A model generated the notes under the pieces. It was given only the letters and a program-made list of their open reading frames with translations, did no database searches and was not told the DNA's origin. 42,115 nucleotides of DNA from Branchiostoma floridae (Eukaryota > Chordata > Leptocardii > Amphioxiformes > Branchiostomatidae), in the NCBI RefSeq assembly GCF_000003815.2, contig NC_049991.1:21647250-21689364 (forward strand), read 5' to 3'. This document shows, in pieces, positions 1 through 33,500 of this stretch (position 1 is the first letter of the stretch; each line of letters begins with the position of its first letter). Made by a program: the position numbers and the translations under genes.

Positions 1-111
1 TTATCTCACCATATACACCTCGGGCCGGGGCATTAACCCTTTAATAAGATATGGTGGGTAACAGAGTTACTCAAGGATCTGGTTAGCTCAAGCTCACTCA
101 CTCCTAGCTAA

Positions 112-392
112 AGCTTAGGGCAAAACCCGCCGTACGTGCAAATGCGTGCTGTCTACGTGCCAAAAAGTGGGCAATATTTGGGGATCCGTAAGTGGTAAGT
201 ACCGCCTCCGTACGAACTCGTAGGGAATCCGACGGATTTTGGAGCACGCAGACACGCCGTAGAACTTTACTTGCAGACAAAACTTTGTGTGCCATCGGGC
301 TGCGGATTCGCCCCCCCCCCCCAGACGTGCCGGTACGGGCAACGCGCCTGTCCTGTACAGCTTGCACGTACGGCGGGTTGTGCCCTTAGCTT
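112..392. mobile_element. CpG-rich foldback MITE with ~30-bp terminal inverted repeats
   Basis: The left end (AGCTTAGGGCAAAACCCGCC, continuing GTACGTGCAA) is the near-perfect reverse complement of the right end (TTGCACGTACGGCGGGTTGT, continuing GCCCTTAGCTT). The interior is CpG-rich and has a run of C at about 309-322. No transposase is visible. Short ORFs here on both strands follow from the lack of stops in GC-rich sequence and are not treated as genes. The superfamily is not determined. Confidence 0.65.
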
Positions 393-649
393 AACGAAAA
401 CGGCCAGACGTATCAGGTAGCATCCACAACCTTTCGTCAGTGTCTATCAAGTTCTATCATCATCAACATATATCATGTTGCACTGAAGGAAACAGCTTTA
501 CAACTTCAAGCACTAGCCTGAAATATCACGCCGCTACTTTTAACCCCTTAAGTGAGTTAAGGCTCAACTAAAATGACACTTTTTACAGAGAGCTCAGTTG
601 AAGTACAATTAGCTTATATCTAAAACACTTTGTGCAGAAAGGGTCTTAT

Positions 650-1740
650 AGGAGGCTGTGGTCTAAGTACCATTGAGGTACAGTCCCTTACATGAAGCAC
701 TTCTCGGTAACTGCCCGGGAAAGCATCAGCAGCAGGTACATTCCGACTGGTCAATAGGCCTCGGAATGGGTTGGTAACACAGGGACCGAGGCACCAGAAA
801 ATGGCAACCTGCCGCAGTCATGAAACGCCCCCGCCAGCCCTGGACTGTGCGTCCGGTCACCCTTTGAGCTGTGTTATCCGTCCTTATGAGAAAAATCACC
901 TTTCGATGGGGCAGGTTTTTCACTGGGTCTCTTTAGATGTTACTGCGGGGTCGTGCCGAAAAAAACCTGTAGGCCCAGAACCCTGACGTCCTGAGTTCAA
1001 ATGGTGTCATGCTACCTATCTTATGCCCTCGGGAAAGGTACCTTGCACAACGTTCCTCACTCAAACCCAGGAGTAAAATGGGTACCTGACTTCATGGTGT
1101 TGAAAGGAGAGGAGATCATAGTAGATGTTACTGTGGAGTCGTGTGGAAAGACTGCAGGAAGCGTGGCTAAGAACCCTGAAGTACTGAGTTCAAATGGTGC
1201 CATGCTACCTACATTTGTATCTTCTGCCCTTGGGAAAGGCACCTTACACAACTTCCCTCACTCAAACCCAGGTGTAAAATGGGTTCTTGACTTCATGGGG
1301 AGGGGGTCGGCAGTGTTGCAAGGAGAGGAATAGGATCTGCCTCCCAATACCGTGGCCATTTCTCCTTACATAAGGCACTTCTGACTAACTGCCCGGGGAC
1401 GCCACAGCTTCACGCAGTGTTAATGGAGAGGTCTCCCAATGGGTCTCTTTAGAAGTTACTGTGGGATCGTGTGGAGATACTGCAGGATATTTCGACCAGA
1501 ACCCTGAGGTACCGAGTTCAAATGGTGTCATGCTACCTATCGTCTGCCCTTGGGAAAGGCACCTTACACAACGTTCCTCACACAAACCCAGGTGTAAAAA
1601 TGGGTACCTGACTTCAGTGTGTGTGTGTGTGACTGCCTCCCAATACCGTGGCCATTTGTCCTTACATAAGGCACTTCAAGACTGCTCGGGGACGCTACAG
1701 CCGTAGACAGTTCTAATGGGGAGGTTTCTTACTGTGTTTT
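650..1740 (+). repeat. Tandem array of a tRNA-SINE-like repeat
   Basis: Three or more related units follow one another. Shared blocks are a 'cttacataaggcacttc' segment near 688, 1368 and 1662, a 'gggtctctttaga' block near 926 and 1440, a B-box-like 'ctgagttcaaatggtg' near 993, 1187 and 1512, and a tail 'gggaaaggcaccttacac' near 1030, 1235 and 1552, followed by 'gtaaaatgggtacctgac'. The B-box-like segment followed by this tail looks like a tRNA-derived SINE body. Units differ in length and carry indels, so they are old. Confidence 0.6.
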
Positions 1741-1985
1741 TCCATAAGTCACAAAGGAGGAGGTTGCAGTGGTGGCCAATGGAATTGTGTTCTCTGACGT
1801 CTATAATATTTTACTTGTCAGAGTACCAGGAAAATGAGATGTTTCTGCCTAAATAAATTTATTTAAAAAAAAAACGATTCTGTTTTCAGACAAACCGGTA
1901 TGTAAAGCACTCCCAGCAAGTGCAAGAGAACACCAGTGGGAAAGCTGTGATATTGTTGGATGAATGTAAGGTAATTATCAAATTT
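1741..1985. other. Intergenic stretch with no recognised feature
   Basis: AT-rich sequence between the SINE-like array and the satellite. It has an A-run near 1866-1874 and no ORF or repeat that I can support. Confidence 0.4.
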
Positions 1986-3450
1986 CCTTAGCAAAACTCT
2001 GTGATTCTTCATAACACATAGTATTTCTTCAGCAATATGGCAGCATTATGCAGTTCAGCTTGTATCTATAGAGTATTGTAGCAAGTGATGGCATGAGAAG
2101 AAGAAGAGCACTCTACATGTATAAATTGACTCCAATTTCATCTGCTCCTGATTTGAACAATACTTGCAACATCAGTAAAGATCTAAAAACTCTGTGATTC
2201 TTTATAATGCATAATATTTCTTCTCCGAAAAATAGCCTCATTATTATGTAGTTTATCGTGTATTCAATGGGCACCTTAAAAGGCAATTTTGGTTTTACTC
2301 CAATTTCAATGGTTCCTGATCATGATTTGAACAATACTTGCAATACTAGTAAAGGTCTGATAGAACTATTCATAATACACGATATCTATTTTCACAAATA
2401 TGTAATTTATTGTGTTTTTAATGGGCACTTAACAAACTAAGGCAATTTTGGTTTCACTCAAATTTCATCATCTGATTTGAACAATACTAAGTCTTGCAAC
2501 ATTAGAAAGGCAACTTGAGGGTACTTTGCCTCCAATTTCACTCGCTCATGATACTTGCAACATTTCTATTCAGAAATAAAGCCTCATTATTCTGTATCTA
2601 TTTAGCCGATATAACCGCCCTTCGGCGTAACACACCAGCTTCTGTATCTGTATCTATATAGCCGGTATAACCACCCTTCGGCGTAACACACCAGCTTCTG
2701 TATCTGTATCTATTTAGCCGATATAACCGCCCTTCGGTGTAACACACCAGCTTCTGTATCTGTATCTATATAGCCGGTATAACCGCCATTCGGCGTAACA
2801 CACCAGCTTCGCAGGCACGCGGCGCAGCAGCAGATGTGTTTTCAATGGGCGCTTTACAAAGGCAATTTTGGCCTGACTCTAATTTCATTGGTTACTGATC
2901 ATGATTTGAACAATACTTGCAATACTAGTAAAGGTCTGATAGAACTCTTTATAATACACGATATCTATTTTCAGAACTCTTTATAATTATACACACGATA
3001 TCTATTTTCAGAAATATGTGGTTTATTGTGTATTTAATGGGCACTTTACATTTTGGTTTGACTCCGATTTCATCAACTCCTGATCTGAACAATACTTGCA
3101 ACATCAGTAAATGTGTGTAAGAACGTTATGATTCTTCATAATACATAATATTTCTCTTGGAAATAAAGCGTCACTATTATGTACTTCATCGTGTATTCAA
3201 TGGGCTTTTTACAAAGGCAATTTCGGTTTGACTCCGATTTCATCAACTCCTGATTTGAACAATACTTGCAACAATTGTAAGCGTGTGTGAGAACTCTGTG
3301 ACTCTTTATAATACATAATATTTGTCAATAGAAATACAGCCTCATTATTATGTGGTTTATCGGGTATCTAATGGGTACTTCAAGGCATGTCTTTTTTTAC
3401 TTGAATGCCATTCGCTCTTGATTTGGCCAATTATAAAAAAAATGTACTTG
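1985..3450 (+). repeat. ~165-bp satellite array, about eight units
   Basis: Each unit contains 'gatttgaacaatacttgcaa' (near 2154, 2330, 2475, 2908, 3080, 3255), then 'ctctgtgattctttataata' and 'gcctcattattatgt' and 'tcaatgggcac'. Units have diverged and vary in length. The array is interrupted at 2588-2836 by a different, GC-richer minisatellite. Short ORFs (2258-2440, 3322-3573) are simply this repeat. Confidence 0.75.
2588..2836 (+). repeat. 57-bp minisatellite block, four units, with GC-rich cap
   Basis: Four units of about 56-57 bp each contain 'gccgatataaccgccc' or 'gccggtataaccgccc' followed by 'ttcggcgtaacacaccagc' and 'tctgtatctgtatctata'. The block ends in a GC-rich cap (gcaggcacgcggcgcagcag). 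The same unit and cap occur in opposite orientation at 27145-27500. The block lies inside a roughly 165-bp satellite unit, so it looks like an insertion. Each unit can form a CGCC/GGCG hairpin with a four-base loop. Confidence 0.85.
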
Positions 3451-4210
3451 CAAGTTAGTAAAAATGTATATGATCTGCTACAAATATTATTAATTAATGA
3501 TGGATTGTTATTAATGTTAAAATATAATCTCCTTGTTGATACATTGTATATCATAAATAGTGCTTTTACGTGAAAAACAATTTGCTTTGTATCTTGACAA
3601 ATAGCTCTGAGTCATTGTAATCAAATTATAAGTATTTTGTTACAGGTGTTTCCCCCATCTCAGTGCTAATTAGTCTACATGCCAATGATTGCTGCAAGGC
3701 ACATGAACCAAAGTTCCAAATCCAGGCAATAACATACGGAAGGTAACAGTTTTTCAAGCAACTGTATAGAATTTTGAAATGGTCAGATGTTTCAGACACA
3801 TCTACTGTCTTTCACCAGTGACAGTTTACATGTGACATGTCTTTTATACAGTCACTGACAAAAGATGATAATGTTGTCTGATACATATGTTTCCAAATTC
3901 CATCCAGTTGCTAGAGAAATGTGGCAAACAGATGTTCATTTTTCTTAACAGACCTCTGAATCTTCTGTCCAGACAAAAGAACTTCCACTGAAAGAGCTTG
4001 ACTCAGAGTCATCTTACTGTTGTGGCTGAGAAAAATTTCCAAATTAAAGATAAACAAATCATTTCATGAAATTAACAACTTCCAAGCAAACTCAGCACTT
4101 CAGGTTTTAAGCTACTCTACTCACTCTTTACTCTGCAACCATTTAGAAATGAAGCACTCACTAGTCGCCCATTCCTACTGCAACAAGATGCGCAGTGACC
4201 CTTCCACGAC
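3450..4210. other. Gene-free AT-rich stretch
   Basis: No convincing ORF or RNA gene. A short partly self-complementary region with 'cacatctactgtctttcacc' and 'cagtttacatgtgacatgtc' lies near 3797-3845, but I cannot assign it to a family. Confidence 0.35.
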
Positions 4211-4214
4211 CCTT

Positions 4215-5540
4215 GCACTCAGCTGCTTTTAACAAGTCAGCATTTTGTGCAGAACAGTTACGCTGAGTCTGACAAGGCTCAATGTCAGATTCCCGCTTAA
4301 ACGACATTTTGGCAGGGGCTGCCGCAACGCACTCTGAGCTTAAGTGTTAGATTGTACAAAAATGCGTCTATTGCTAAAAAGATTTGCGAACCTATGACTT
4401 ACATGTACTTAGCACACTGTATCTTAACCTATATCAGAAATGATTATGTAATTTTCTTACTAAATCCAGCAGACATCCAGAGCATGTTCAACCCTGGGGC
4501 AGAAAACTACACAAAATTGTCTCATTTCAATAATCCCCATGTATTTTGTCTGCATCCATATAACCTTAGGCTAGGCAATCAGCTGCTTTTACTTCCTCAG
4601 CGCTTTGGACAGAAACGCTGAGATGGGCCTGACAAAACGTGATGGATAATTTTCACCTGGACGACATTCTGGCAGGGGCTTCCGCAACGCAGTCTGAGCT
4701 GAAGCATAGAAACGTACTAAAAGGCATCTCCTGTATTGCCGAAAAGTTGTGCGAACCTATGACTTACACACACATACTTGGCATGCTGTATCTTATCCTA
4801 CATGAATATCAGAAATAATTATGTAATTTTCTTACTAAATCCAGTAGTACTTAGCCAGTTCAACCCTGGGGCAGAAAACTACACAAAAAGACATTTTGTC
4901 TCATTTGAATAATGCCCATGTATTTTGTCTGCATCCATGTACCCTGAGGCAGGTACTCAGCTGATTTTACTGTGTCAGTGTTTTGGGCAGAACTGTTGAG
5001 CTGAGCCTAACAACAAGACTCGACGCCAGATTCTCACCTGGACGACATTCAGGCAGGGGCTGCCGCAACGCATTTTGAGCTGGAGTGCAGAAATGTACAA
5101 AAACGCATCTATTGCCAAAAAGGTTTGCGAACCTATGACTTACATACATACCTGCGAACCTATGACTTACATACATGTACATGTGCTTAGCACACTGTAT
5201 CTTAACCTATATCAGAAATAATTATGTAATTTTCTTACTAAATCCAGCAGTACTTAGCCTGTTCAACCCTGGGGCAGAAAACTACACAAAAAGACATTTT
5301 GTCTCATTTGAATAATCCCGGTGTATTTTGTCTGCATCCATGTAACCGTAGGCTAGGCACTCAGCTGATTTTACTTTGTCAGCACTTTGGACAGAAATGT
5401 TGATCTGAGAGCCTGACCAAATGTGATGGAAATTTCCACCTGGACGACATTTTGGCAGTGGCTGCCGCAATGCGGTCTGAGCTGATGCGTAAAGTACAAA
5501 AATGCATCTTTTGTCTAAATGGAGCACAAACGAAATGACT
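4215..5540 (+). repeat. ~370-bp tandem repeat, about 3.5 units
   Basis: Long units recur with 'ggcaggggctgccgcaacgc' (near 4310, 4670, 5050, 5455), 'tgcgaacctatgacttac' and 'ttcaaccctggggcagaaaa' (near 4488, 4858, 5265). Units are about 85-95% alike by eye. Minus-strand ORFs (4967-5182, 5282-5527) are repeats of one another and are not regarded as genes. Confidence 0.8.
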
Positions 5541-5932
5541 CAAACACACTTACTTAGCACAATGTATCTCATATGATAAATAATTATGACTGTTATTTTC
5601 TGTGTACTTAATACAGACCAATATGAACTGTTCTACAAAATACAATAATGTGACCGGACTGATTTGAATAATTTATTTCTGCATTCCCCATGTGTTCAGT
5701 CTGCATTCCTGTGACCTGCTGTGGCCAGATCATGGCACCTTGCTTCTCTTAATAATTGTTTTATACTTTTGAATATTTGAAAACACAAACCTGAACAAGA
5801 AATGAGAACTTGCACTGGTCACTTTGCATGTCCAGTTCAGTCCTTCAGAAAACTCAAAGTAAGATATCTCTACAAGTCATCAACTGATAGCAAAAAACAG
5901 TGATGGACACTATAAATTATACGTTTAATACA
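5541..5932. other. Candidate distal DCTN5 3' region
   Basis: No ORF. A TTTATT at 5672-5677 (AATAAA on the minus strand) is a candidate poly(A) signal for DCTN5, but it lies about 0.7 kb past the stop and beyond a MITE, so this is a weak suggestion. No closer canonical signal was seen between 6174 and 6372. Confidence 0.25.
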
Positions 5933-5936
5933 TTAA

Positions 5937-6170
5937 CCCTTAAACTGCCAGAGTTTCAGCCCTATAAAATGCTATCAGTGCCAGGGTTGGCCACTGACCT
6001 CCCAAAAGAAAACCCCGAACAAGTCCGAAGTCCCTGACTTCCGGGGTTCGTGCGCTACACGCGCACAAAGCTGCTACTTCGGGGGAATACGCTATCCCGT
6101 TTATAACTGGGCACGGCACACAGGGCATGTATATGTGTGACGGATATATCCGGTTTGAGCAGTTTAAGGG
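5937..6170. mobile_element. TTAA-flanked MITE (piggyBac-like)
   Basis: The 234-bp element has perfect 12-bp terminal inverted repeats (CCCTTAAACTGC at the left, GCAGTTTAAGGG at the right) and is flanked by TTAA on both sides (5933-5936 and 6171-6174). A TTAA duplication is the known signature of piggyBac-type insertion. The interior is GC- and CpG-rich and non-coding. It sits about 200 bp downstream of the DCTN5 stop codon and may lie in its 3' UTR. Confidence 0.8.
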
Positions 6171-6371
6171 TTAACACACAGTTTTACACAAGTACTTATC
6201 ATTATTTACAAATGACAGATTAAGTTATGATAGAGTTTTTTTTAGACATGATACGCTTGCAATTTGATTAAGGAATTGACATTTTCCAAACTGAACACAA
6301 CCAGAATATAAAACCGAACAAACCATAACTAAGTTGCTATGCTACTTGTGTGAGTACTTCCAGGTCAGGGG

Positions 6372-30040
<23,669 letters not shown>

Positions 30041-30321
30041 CTCTGGCAACTTCCGGATTGCACCTTTCAGGAGTAAAACTAACTCCACATTCGCATACAA
30101 CCTACTCAAGCGAAAAAACTTAGTGACTTTGACTTTATTTAATTAATTGAATGCAGCGTTAACATTATGTTATCTCTTACCAAATGATTCAAGTACTATT
30201 AGAATTAACATAATTAAAATCATTTTCATATACACGCGGATTTATTTGACATTTATTATGAAACTTTAGTATATGCGAATTTCGCTCCGAATGACTCACT
30301 ATTTTCTACTACGGTATTTAA

Positions 30322-30334
30322 AGGTCAGAGGTCA
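30322..30334 (+). promoter_or_regulatory. DR1 nuclear-receptor element
   Basis: Two exact AGGTCA half-sites spaced by one base. DR1 is the known binding form for RXR homodimers and RXR/PPAR-, HNF4- or COUP-type receptors. Confidence 0.45.
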
Positions 30335-30363
30335 CCCAGTGGCGCCCAGTTTGACGTCTGATT

Positions 30364-30372
30364 TTTCCCGCC
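30364..30372 (+). promoter_or_regulatory. E2F-type site
   Basis: TTTCCCGCC matches the E2F consensus TTTSSCGC. It lies 40 bp upstream of the PALB2 ATG. Confidence 0.55.
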
Positions 30373-30411
30373 TCACGAAATTCCTTCAGTTTTCAACAAT
30401 TCTGAGGGAAA

Positions 30412-30501
30412 ATGTCCGAGACCGGCGGCAGGATGGACGTGAGACAGTTTCTAGCGCACGGTGGGGACGCGTCCAGTCTGTCTGAGGTGGAACTGGGGCG
30501 G
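30412..30501 (+). CDS. PALB2: PALB2 exon 1
   Basis: Thirty codons from MSETGGRMDVRQF to SLSEVELGR, phase 0, donor GTAGGG. The SLSEVELGR end corresponds to human LSCEEKEK, where human exon 1 also ends in phase 0. A stronger-looking in-frame donor (CAG|GTAAAC at 30606/30607) lies 105 bp further, inside a transposon arm, and would add 35 residues; the shorter form is preferred by homology. Confidence 0.85.
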
Positions 30502-33500
30502 GTAGGGACACAGTTTTCCTTCTTACGAAACAGCAGAGATCTCAGCACTAACACTAACAACAAACATGGGGTCAGGCTTTTTACCGGAAAACAGAGGAAA
30601 ACACAGGTAAACACCGGAAAACACATGAAGGAGTGTATAATCTACTGAAATACAGTATGTTTTGATGAGTAAACATGACAGGTCGCTATGTTTTGCCACA
30701 GAATAATCTACATATGGCCCTGGAATGAAGAAATCGTCAGAAAATGCATGAGACGACGGGCCGGACCGCCGCCGCCACCCGGCGGCCATGTTTGTTTTCA
30801 TTGCAGAATATATGTTTGTTTAGCGGGGTCTGATACTTTCACAACAAGACAGCTGATACCTACCGAACTTCAGTGCAAAAATCTGTTAACGCAAGGTTAC
30901 CAGTTTACGTGCAGGACCAGTTTACGGTCACTTATGGGCTTGTGCAGACTTCGAGGTGAATTGTGAAAAAGACAATTCTCTTCAGCAGGAAAGAAGTACG
31001 TCTATATGATCTATGTGTATGTGTCTTATTTATGACATATGTTTGCATCGAGCAAAGCAGTCGACTAAACGTTTGAAAAGCCTGACAACAATTCAAATTG
31101 ACACATGGGATCGTAGAACACCGTTATAGATGGCCCGGATTTTACCGTAATTCTCGACTGCTAACTTCGTCCCCTCTTTCTAAATCCTAAAAACTCTATA
31201 TCAATTGAAACATCATCTGAAACCAAACCTGCAGTTCTTATCTCAAGAATCCATGGTGATTTTATGTATGTTATCAAAAGGAAGTCTTAAAAACTGCATG
31301 GAAGCAAGTGATTGTCGTCGCCGAGCCGGTTGTTTTCGAACGCCATATTACATCACGTGACGATGCATTTCTGGCTTGTGCACTGGAGAGCAGGGGAAAA
31401 TCGCTAAGGGGCGCTGTTTTTGCCAAATTCATGTGGGGAGGGCACGGCGTGAGGAAGCCGTTTGTATACTGAACGCGTTTCAAGGCCAAAAACAGTCTAT
31501 ACGATTTATAAAAACATATAAATGCGTCGCCGATGTCATGAGTACCATTGGACAAGTTATGGAACAGCATGGTGCTAGGAGTGATGTTCTGTTGGAGGAA
31601 AGATGACTTACCGGTATGTTTAGCGGCGATGCAAAGTGCACGGCATGGCGTCGATGTAAACAATCATCCATCGTTTTATCTCAGTGAACTACTTGGGGAA
31701 CTTTTTATGGGAAATGATCAATTATATGGCCTTTAGAAAAATAACTCCAAGGAGAAACACCCAAGTGACCGTAAACTGGTCACCCTGAAAGGATTCTTGG
31801 CTGCAGACTTGTTTATTAAAGACGCTCGCACGGCGATAAATCCAACAGAAGAAATATGATGCCATACTGAAGTTGAGGCAGACCGACTAAGATATCTTCC
31901 GAAATGAGAACTTCTAACTTCTGCCTGCTCGTTTTCCACAAAACTGCGTTGTTAACAAATCGACCGTAAACTGGTAACCTTGCGTTATATATTGGCATAA
32001 ATATATATGAATCTACTCGGATTGTGATAAGAATCTGTTTTCTGTATTTATTAATAAAGCTTACTTCTTCTAGCCGTCAACGTTACATAATTTTGCACAA
32101 TCAGCACGTCCAGTCCGCCGGGTGGCGGCGGCGGTCCGGCTCGTAGTCTCAAGCATTTTCTGACGATTTCTTCATTCCAGGACCATATGTAGATTATTCT
32201 GTGGCAAAACATAGCGACCTGTCATGTTTACTCATCAAAACATACTGTATTTCAGTAGATTATACACTCCTTCATGTGTTTTCCGGTGTTTAACTGTGTT
32301 TTCCTCTGTTTTCCGGTAAAAAGCCTGACCGCAAACATGTACATAAGGGGACCCATAAGGGTTCGAAGCTCTCACGCCTCTGTAAAATATATAAGAGAGT
32401 TTCTACCATGTCCTGCTTTAACTGTAGCTCATTGATTATGGAAAATGAGTTGTTATTTTTAAACGTAACTCTTGTCCATTTATTTTATTCCTATCAAAAT
32501 TATCTAGTGAATGTGACTAGAATGTGACTAGAAGTTCCAGGCCATCCAGAGTTTCTGACTCAATAAGTTTCTTCAAATTTAGCCTTGGGCGAACGCGTTT
32601 CTTAGAGGAAACAGGTGTCCAGAACAGAAGTAAATAATAATGTTAGGATTGTTAGTAGAGCAATCGTATGGAATTTCGCTGAAGGAAGCGAACTTTGACC
32701 TCACTGAGCAACACCCGCCGACTGGGTTGGCAGGGCTCGCCTCTGGCTTATCTTTTCATCCAAAAATTTCCTGATTTTAGTTGTCATCAAGAGCTTCAAC
32801 CTAGTGTATAGCATGTCTGAACTACCGAGGCACGTGATATTGTGAAAAAATAAGTTTACTCAACATTATTTGTCAGTACAATGGCACAATGTATAAACTG
32901 CTGACTGGGAGAACAATTTAGTTTTTAATCTTTTTTAAAAGTTATCATTATTGACGTGTTGATTTCCTATGACAGCTGCAGAAGCAGTATGAGAAGCTGC
33001 ATCGGGAGTGGGCCAGGAAGAGGAGAAAACTGGAGGTGAGCAGCAAGGCTTCTTTCAGTTTCACTAATACTATAATGGGAAGGAAATGGGCCCATGATGT
33101 AATATAAAATGAAGTTTGATAAAGTACATGTTCATACTTTCGCAAGACTTGTACTTATCTGCACTCACAAGTTGCATGTCAAACCGATTGAAAGATGGAA
33201 TTCTAATGCCCGAATTCTGCTTCATGCACACAGTGCAACACTATATATTGATAATTCTTGAAGCATGTGTGTACTTCTTTCAGTGTGTGTGTGTGGTTGT
33301 ACTACTAATTTATTGGTGTTTGTGTGTTTCAAAACACAAAATGTATTTGTTGTACGAAAAAAAAAACTTGTATATCATATATTATTCATTATGTAATCTT
33401 AGGCCTAGAGAACTACTGTAAATGCATTTAACTATTTTTAAGTTCGCATGGATTTAATTTTGTGGTAGCGGGACAAAAGACTTTTCACGGTAGTGTTAAG

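Larger units (their letters stand above)
30041..30411. promoter_or_regulatory. Divergent DCTN5/PALB2 promoter interval
   Basis: Only 371 bp separates the two start codons. Near the PALB2 side are a perfect DR1 element (AGGTCA-G-AGGTCA, 30322-30334), a CRE-like TGACGTC (30352-30358) and an E2F-type TTTCCCGCC (30364-30372). The DCTN5 side has no obvious TATA box. An E2F site 40 bp from the PALB2 start suits a DNA-repair gene expressed in S phase. Promoter activity is inferred from position. Confidence 0.75.

Noticed and set aside
30502-30648. Extending PALB2 exon 1 through to 30606 or the stop at 30648
   Set aside because: The extension lies mostly in a transposon arm and breaks the alignment with the human coiled-coil start; kept only as a possible alternative form.
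31274-31663. 129-codon minus-strand ORF inside the intron 1 transposon
   Set aside because: Looked for transposase motifs and saw none; probably chance.
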